Shown piece by piece: positions 59,420-64,000 of a stretch of 64,000 bases of DNA; the first letter of the stretch is position 1; the number at the start of each line of letters is the position of its first letter. The DNA lies in the NCBI RefSeq assembly GCF_000717875.1, contig NZ_JOCT01000027.1, positions 62,001 through 126,000 of the forward strand, written 5' to 3'. The notes under the pieces are model-generated. The model ran no database searches. It was given only the letters and a program-made list of their open reading frames with translations, and was not told the DNA's origin. The position numbers and the translations under genes were made by a program. The DNA comes from Streptomyces sp. NRRL S-455. Its GTDB lineage: Bacteria; Actinomycetota; Actinomycetes; Streptomycetales; Streptomycetaceae.

Positions 59420-61804
59420 TCAGATCTCGTCGAGCAGCGCCAGCTCGGCCCAGATCGTCTTGCCCTCGGTGGTGTGCCTGCTGCCCCAGCGCTCGGTGAG
59501 CTGGGCGACCAGGAGCAGACCGCGGCCGCCCTCGTCCCAGGTCTTGGCCCGGCGCAGGTGCGGCGCCGTGTGGTTGGTGTCGGACACCTCACAGATCAGC
59601 GTGGAGGCGTCGTGGATCAGCCGCAGCCGGATGGGCGGGGCGCCGTAGCGGATGGCGTTGGTGACCAGCTCGCTCACCACGAGCTCGGCGGTGAACGTGG
59701 CCTCGATCAGCCCCCAGCGGTCGAGCTGGTCGACGACCTGCTTGCGGACCGGGGCCACCAGCGCCGGATCGGCGGGGATGTCCCAGGTGGCGACCTGGGA
59801 GGCCGGCAGGCCGCGGGTACGGGCGAGCAGCAGGGCCACGTCGTCGGCGGAGCCGCCCGGCGGGAGCAGCGCGTGCAGCACGCGGTCGCAGATCTCGTCC
59901 AGGGAGCCGGAGGGAGCCGACAACGCCTCGCGGAGCATCCGCTGACTCGCGTCGACGTCCCGCTCGCGGCTCTTGAGCAGCCCGTCCGTGTGGAACGACA
60001 GGACGCTGCCTTCCCGCAGCTCCACCTCCGCGGCCTCGAACGGCAGTCCCCCGACACCGAGCGGTGGACCGGAGGGCAGGTCGAGCTGCCGTGCAGGGCC
60101 GTCCGGCGGTACGAGCAGGGGCAGCGGGTGCCCGGCCCGGGCCAGGGTGCAGCGCCGCGAGACGGGGTCGTACACCGCGTACAGGCAGGTCGCGCCGACC
60201 TCCCCGGTGCCGGCGTCGACGCCGGACTCCTGGGACAGCCGGATGACCAGGTCGTCGAGGTGCGTCAGCAGCTCGTCGGGAGCCAGGTCGATGTCGGCGA
60301 GGGTGCGCACGGCGGTGCGCAGCCGGCCCATGGTGGCCGAGGCCTGGATGCCGTGGCCGACGACGTCCCCGACGACCATGGCGACCCGCATCCCGGACAG
60401 CGGGATCACGTCGAACCAGTCACCGCCCACGCCGGAGCGGATGGCGGGCAGATAGCGGGAGGCCGCCTCCACCGCCGCGGTGCGGGGGAGGGTGCGGGGC
60501 AGCAGGCTGCGCTGCAGGGTGAGGGTCGTCTCGCGCTCGCGGGAGTAGCGGCGGGCGTTGTCGATGCAGACGGCCGCCCGGGCCGCGACCTCCTCGGCGA
60601 GCAGCACGTCGTCGGGGGTGAAGGGTTCGGGTCGCTGGAAGCGGGTGAAGACCGCGACGCCGAGTGTCGTGCCCCTGGCCTGGAGCGGCACGGACATCGT
60701 GGAATGTATGCCGTACTCGCGGACCCGCCGGAAGCGGACCGGGTCCCAGGCGAGCCACTTCTGGAGGGCGCCTTCCGCTCCCGAGGCCACGATCGCGTGG
60801 CCCAGGATCAGTGAGGCGGCCTGCGGGGAGCTCTCCGGGTAGACGTCCACCTGCCCCGGCTTGACGACGGCCTCGGGACTGTCCGGATGGACCGACTGGT
60901 GGGCGGTCCGGCGCAGACTCACCGGTGGGGCGGGCGGACCCGCGGACTCGCCGCCGTGCTCCCGGGTGTCGAGCAGGTCGACGCTGACGAAGTCGGCGAG
61001 CGCCGGGACGCACACGTCCGCCATTTCCTGGGCCGTGCGGGTGACGTCGAGGGTGGTGCCGATGCGCACGCTGGCCTCGTTCACCAGTTGCAGCCGCTCC
61101 CGTGACCGGTACTGGTCCGAGAAGTCGTGGGCGGTCACACACACGCCCCGCACCTGTCCCGCGTCATCGGTGAGCGGTGCGATCCGGGCGAGCCAGGCGT
61201 GCGCTCCGCGGCTCTCGCCGCTGGCCTTCATGTACGCCTGCATGTCCTGCCGGCGGCCGGTGCTCAGCACCCGGCGCAGATTCTCCTCGAACTCCCGGTT
61301 CTGCGGCCGGCTGCCGATCTCGGTGGGTTTCAGCCCCCGCAGACGGTCGGCGGGCAGTCCGAGGAGGTCGGCCATGGCGTTGTTGACCCCGCGCAGCCGC
61401 AGCCGGTCGTCGAAGATCATCGTTGCGCAGGGTGACTGCGTCACCGCCGCCCGCACCAGCGGATCGTCAGGCAGCTCGGCATCGGTGGCATCCGGCGGGG
61501 ACACGGCGACCCACTCGACCGTCTCCGCGCCGTCCGGCGGTCTGCGGTGCGCGAGCACCCATGCGGACACCGTGTGACCGTCGCGGTGCCGCAGCGCGAT
61601 CACGCCGCTCCAGCGGCCGTCGATCGGCACCGGTGGCGGGCCCTGGCTGTCGGCCAGCAACTCGGCGGCCGGGCGGCCCACGACGTCGGCGGCCGTGTGG
61701 CCGAGCAGACGGCGGGCGCCCTCGTTCCACCCGGTGAGCGTGCCGTCGGCGGCGATGACGGCACGCGCGGCCACGCCATCGTCGAACGGCTCGTCCGGGG
61801 TCAT
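59420..61804 (-). CDS. SpoIIE-family phosphatase with PAS, GAF and HATPase domains
   Basis: 794 residues from ATG 61804 (GGAG eight bases upstream; GTG 61813 in frame). Order: PAS (about 10-60, GTLTGWNEGARRLLGHTAADVVGRPAAELL), second PAS (about 115-225), GAF (about 235-420, including ADVCVPALADFVSVDLLD), PP2C/SpoIIE phosphatase (about 440-650, GGDWFDVIPLSG, VVGDVVGHGIQASATM, FHTDGLLKSRERD), and C-terminal RsbW-like HATPase (ELVTNAIRYGAPP, GGRGLLLVAQL). It would dephosphorylate STAS antagonists and could itself be an anti-sigma kinase, one possible partner of the STAS gene at 34182. Typical of Streptomyces. Confidence 0.94.
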   Translation of the reverse strand: MTPDEPFDDGVAARAVIAADGTLTGWNEGARRLLGHTAADVVGRPAAELLADSQGPPPVPIDGRWSGVIALRHRDGHTVSAWVLAHRRPPDGAETVEWVAVSPPDATDAELPDDPLVRAAVTQSPCATMIFDDRLRLRGVNNAMADLLGLPADRLRGLKPTEIGSRPQNREFEENLRRVLSTGRRQDMQAYMKASGESRGAHAWLARIAPLTDDAGQVRGVCVTAHDFSDQYRSRERLQLVNEASVRIGTTLDVTRTAQEMADVCVPALADFVSVDLLDTREHGGESAGPPAPPVSLRRTAHQSVHPDSPEAVVKPGQVDVYPESSPQAASLILGHAIVASGAEGALQKWLAWDPVRFRRVREYGIHSTMSVPLQARGTTLGVAVFTRFQRPEPFTPDDVLLAEEVAARAAVCIDNARRYSRERETTLTLQRSLLPRTLPRTAAVEAASRYLPAIRSGVGGDWFDVIPLSGMRVAMVVGDVVGHGIQASATMGRLRTAVRTLADIDLAPDELLTHLDDLVIRLSQESGVDAGTGEVGATCLYAVYDPVSRRCTLARAGHPLPLLVPPDGPARQLDLPSGPPLGVGGLPFEAAEVELREGSVLSFHTDGLLKSRERDVDASQRMLREALSAPSGSLDEICDRVLHALLPPGGSADDVALLLARTRGLPASQVATWDIPADPALVAPVRKQVVDQLDRWGLIEATFTAELVVSELVTNAIRYGAPPIRLRLIHDASTLICEVSDTNHTAPHLRRAKTWDEGGRGLLLVAQLTERWGSRHTTEGKTIWAELALLDEI

Positions 61805-62060
61805 CGTCGCCACTCCATACGGACACTCACAGTGATCGGGGAGGCCACCAGAGTCCCAGCCTAGTCCGTGGACGTCCTGCGCGAACCGGCAACCTGGCGC
61901 CACCAGGCATCGCGCGGCCGAGGGGCGGAACCGGCCGTTGTGACCGCCGAGGCAGAAGGGAACTTCCGCACCCTTGACGGGCCTGTGTGACACCTCGACA
62001 GAATCTGTTTGTTCTCGATCAGTTGTGAGTGCTTCTGGGTTCCAGTGAGGGAGAACCGCC

Positions 62061-64000
62061 ATGTCGGTCAGTCGCAGATCACTCCTGTTCGCCTCCGCGG
62101 CAGCGCCCACGGCGGGAGCGCTGCTGGGTGCCCCGGAGGCGGGGGCCGAGGAGGTGCGCGGGGTGTCCGGCCGCCGCACCGTCGCGCTGCGCGACGGCTG
62201 GCGCTTCGCACTGGTCGACCCCGGCGGGGCCACCGACCCGACCGGCGGTTACGTCGGTGCCCACCTCCCCGGATACGACGACTCGGGATGGCGCGAGATC
62301 GCCGTCCCGCACGACTGGAGCATCGAACAAACCCCCACCACCCGGCACGGCACCACCAGCGGCACGGGTTTCCTTCCCGGCGGCCTCGGCTGGTACCGCC
62401 TCGCCTTCACCCTGCCGCCCGCACTCGCGGAGAAGCGCATCTCGGTGGAGTTCGACGGCGTCTACATGGACTCCTACGTCTACTGCAACGGCGAGGAGGC
62501 CGGCCGCCACCCCTACGGCTACACCGGCTTCGCCTTCGATCTGACCGGGCTGGTGCACACCGACGGCGTGACGGAGAACGTGCTCGCGGTCAAGGTCCGG
62601 AACCAGCTTCCCAGCAGCCGCTGGTACTCCGGAAGCGGCATGTACCGCGAGGCCCGCCTGGTGATCACCGAGCCGGTGCACGTGGCCCGCTGGGGCACCC
62701 GGGTCACCACGCCCGAGATCTCCGCCGAGCGGGGTCTCGTACGGGTGGACACCTCGGTCGTCAACACGTCGGGCGCTGCCGCGGACGTCGAGGTCGTCTC
62801 CCGGATCGTCGACCGGAAGGGCCGGACGGTCGCCCGTGCCTCCTCCGCGGTCGCCGTCACCGACGAGCGGACCGAGACCCACGAGCTCACGGTCCGGCGG
62901 CCCGAACTGTGGGACATCCACGCCCCGCACCGCTACACCCTGCACACCGAGCTGCGCGTCGCGGGCCGCGCCACCGACACCTACCGCACGGTCTTCGGAT
63001 TCCGCGCCTTCCGCTTCGACCCGGACGAGGGATTCTTCCTCAACGGCACCCACCACAAGATCAAGGGCGTCGACCTCCACCACGACCTCGGCGCGCTCGG
63101 CGCCGCCGTCAGCATCGACGCCGTCCGCCGTCAGATGGAGATCATGCGGTCCATGGGCGTCAACGCCCTGCGCACCTCCCACAACCCGCCCGCGCCCGAG
63201 GTGATCCAGGTCTGCGAGGAGCTGGGCGTCGTCATGCTGGTGGAGGCGTTCGACTGCTGGCGCACGGGCAAGAACCGCTACGACTACGGCCGGTTCTTCG
63301 ACGAGTGGTGCGAGAAGGACACCACCGAGATGGTGCTGGCGGCCCGCAACTCGCCCGCCGTGCTGATGTGGTCCATCGGCAACGAGGTCCCCGACTCGAC
63401 GTCCACCGCCGGGCTCGCCATGGCCGACCGCATCATCGAGGCGATCAGGGCCGCGGACGACACCCGGCCCCTGGTCATCGGCTCCGACAAGTACCGCCGC
63501 CTCCCGGCCAAGGGCTCAGCCGCCGACCTGATGCTGGCCAAGCTCGACGGCCTCGGCCTCAACTACAACTCCGCCAAGTCGGTGGACCAGCTGCACGAGG
63601 CCTACCCGCACCTCTTCCTCTTCGAGTCCGAGTCCTCCTCGGAAACCTCCACCCGGGGGGCCTACCAGGAACCCGAACACCTCAACACCGGCGAGAACCA
63701 CACCCCGGGCAGGCGCGCGACCTCCTCCTACGACAACAACCTCGCCTCCTGGACCATGAGCGGCGAGTACGGCCACAAGAAGGACCGCGACCGCAAGTGG
63801 TTCGCCGGGCAGTTCCTCTGGTCGGGCATCGACTACATCGGCGAGCCCACGCCGTACGACGTCTTCCCGGTCAAGGCGTCCTTCTTCGGCGCGGTCGACA
63901 CCGCCGGCTTCCCGAAGGACATGTACTACCTGTTCCGGAGCCAGTGGACCGAGGAGCCGATGGTCCACCTGCTCCCGATGACCTGGAACCACGCCGAGGG
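62061..64000 (+). CDS. Tat-exported glycoside hydrolase family 2 enzyme, C-terminus beyond window
   Basis: 646 residues in the window, continuing. A Tat signal (SRRSLLFASAAAPTAGALLG) leads to a GH2 layout: jelly-roll N-domain (LRDGWRFALVDP, VPHDWSIEQ, GLGWYRLAF, FDGVYMDSYVYCNGEEAGRH), Ig-like domain (about 210-310), then the TIM barrel with IKGVDLHHDLGALG, MGVNALRTSHNPPAPE, and WSIGNEVPD carrying the acid/base Glu. FLFESESSSE probably holds the nucleophile. It resembles the beta-galactosidase/glucuronidase group; the sugar cannot be decided. GGGAGAA precedes the ATG. The upstream 256 bases show no other gene. Confidence 0.9.
   Translation, partial: MSVSRRSLLFASAAAPTAGALLGAPEAGAEEVRGVSGRRTVALRDGWRFALVDPGGATDPTGGYVGAHLPGYDDSGWREIAVPHDWSIEQTPTTRHGTTSGTGFLPGGLGWYRLAFTLPPALAEKRISVEFDGVYMDSYVYCNGEEAGRHPYGYTGFAFDLTGLVHTDGVTENVLAVKVRNQLPSSRWYSGSGMYREARLVITEPVHVARWGTRVTTPEISAERGLVRVDTSVVNTSGAAADVEVVSRIVDRKGRTVARASSAVAVTDERTETHELTVRRPELWDIHAPHRYTLHTELRVAGRATDTYRTVFGFRAFRFDPDEGFFLNGTHHKIKGVDLHHDLGALGAAVSIDAVRRQMEIMRSMGVNALRTSHNPPAPEVIQVCEELGVVMLVEAFDCWRTGKNRYDYGRFFDEWCEKDTTEMVLAARNSPAVLMWSIGNEVPDSTSTAGLAMADRIIEAIRAADDTRPLVIGSDKYRRLPAKGSAADLMLAKLDGLGLNYNSAKSVDQLHEAYPHLFLFESESSSETSTRGAYQEPEHLNTGENHTPGRRATSSYDNNLASWTMSGEYGHKKDRDRKWFAGQFLWSGIDYIGEPTPYDVFPVKASFFGAVDTAGFPKDMYYLFRSQWTEEPMVHLLPMTWNHAE

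Noticed and set aside
1..64000. CRISPR arrays, tRNA or rRNA genes, insertion sequences
   Set aside because: No regularly spaced direct repeats, no cloverleaf-like sequence noticed by eye, and no transposase frame. A tRNA or CRISPR scan would be the decisive check.

Overview
High-GC, gene-dense actinobacterial DNA, almost certainly a Streptomyces chromosome. The signs are third-position GC bias, GTG/TTG starts, a complete conservon (cvnABCD plus P450), three cytochromes P450, a class I terpene synthase, Tat-type signal peptides, a DmdR/IdeR-type iron box, and short palindromic intergenic repeats of kinds common in Streptomyces. No rRNA, tRNA, CRISPR array, insertion sequence or prophage was recognised.

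Region 1 (1-13410) is an L-rhamnose locus. Leftward genes encode the isomerase (rhaI), a fused rhamnulose-1-phosphate aldolase/lactaldehyde dehydrogenase (rhaEW), the kinase (rhaB) and then lutA, the start of a lactate-oxidation operon. Rightward genes encode an ATPase and two permeases, the binding lipoprotein, the mutarotase, a secreted BNR_4 beta-propeller protein and a LacI-family regulator. In the shared intergenic region each direction has a good promoter with a LacI-type operator just downstream of the predicted start of transcription. The set describes a full route: release or capture of rhamnose outside the cell, import, isomerisation, phosphorylation, cleavage to DHAP and lactaldehyde, oxidation to lactate, and LutABC to pyruvate.

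Region 2 (13.5-34.7 kb) is mixed metabolism: a peptidase, a PIG-L deacetylase, a Cys-rich pentapeptide protein, an iron-box-controlled DUF2470 protein, a lactonase-type propeller lipoprotein, two FUSC membrane proteins, a FusB-like zinc protein divergent from DUF3626, a self-sufficient P450-reductase fusion beside a PAS/LuxR regulator, an epimerase, a HAD phosphatase, a PHP protein and an SDR with a SigB-type promoter, VanZ, DUF4230 and an anti-sigma antagonist.

Region 3 (34.7-46 kb) has a MarR-controlled aldehyde/alcohol dehydrogenase pair with twin operators, a quinone reductase whose C-terminus was lost at an intergenic repeat, a GlxA-type regulator, then the conservon ending in a CYP157-like P450 without the ExxR arginine, facing a terpene synthase across a terminator.

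Region 4 (46-64 kb) has VOC, DUF4235, glutathionyl-hydroquinone-reductase-like, cation efflux, F420-type, LysE exporter, CYP105 plus ferredoxin, flavoprotein, aldo/keto reductase, phytanoyl-CoA-dioxygenase-like and AraC genes. It continues with a one-piece sigma/zinc-finger/transmembrane/ricin-lectin protein, an ArsB-like transporter, a SpoIIE phosphatase, and a Tat-exported GH2 glycosidase that runs off the right edge.
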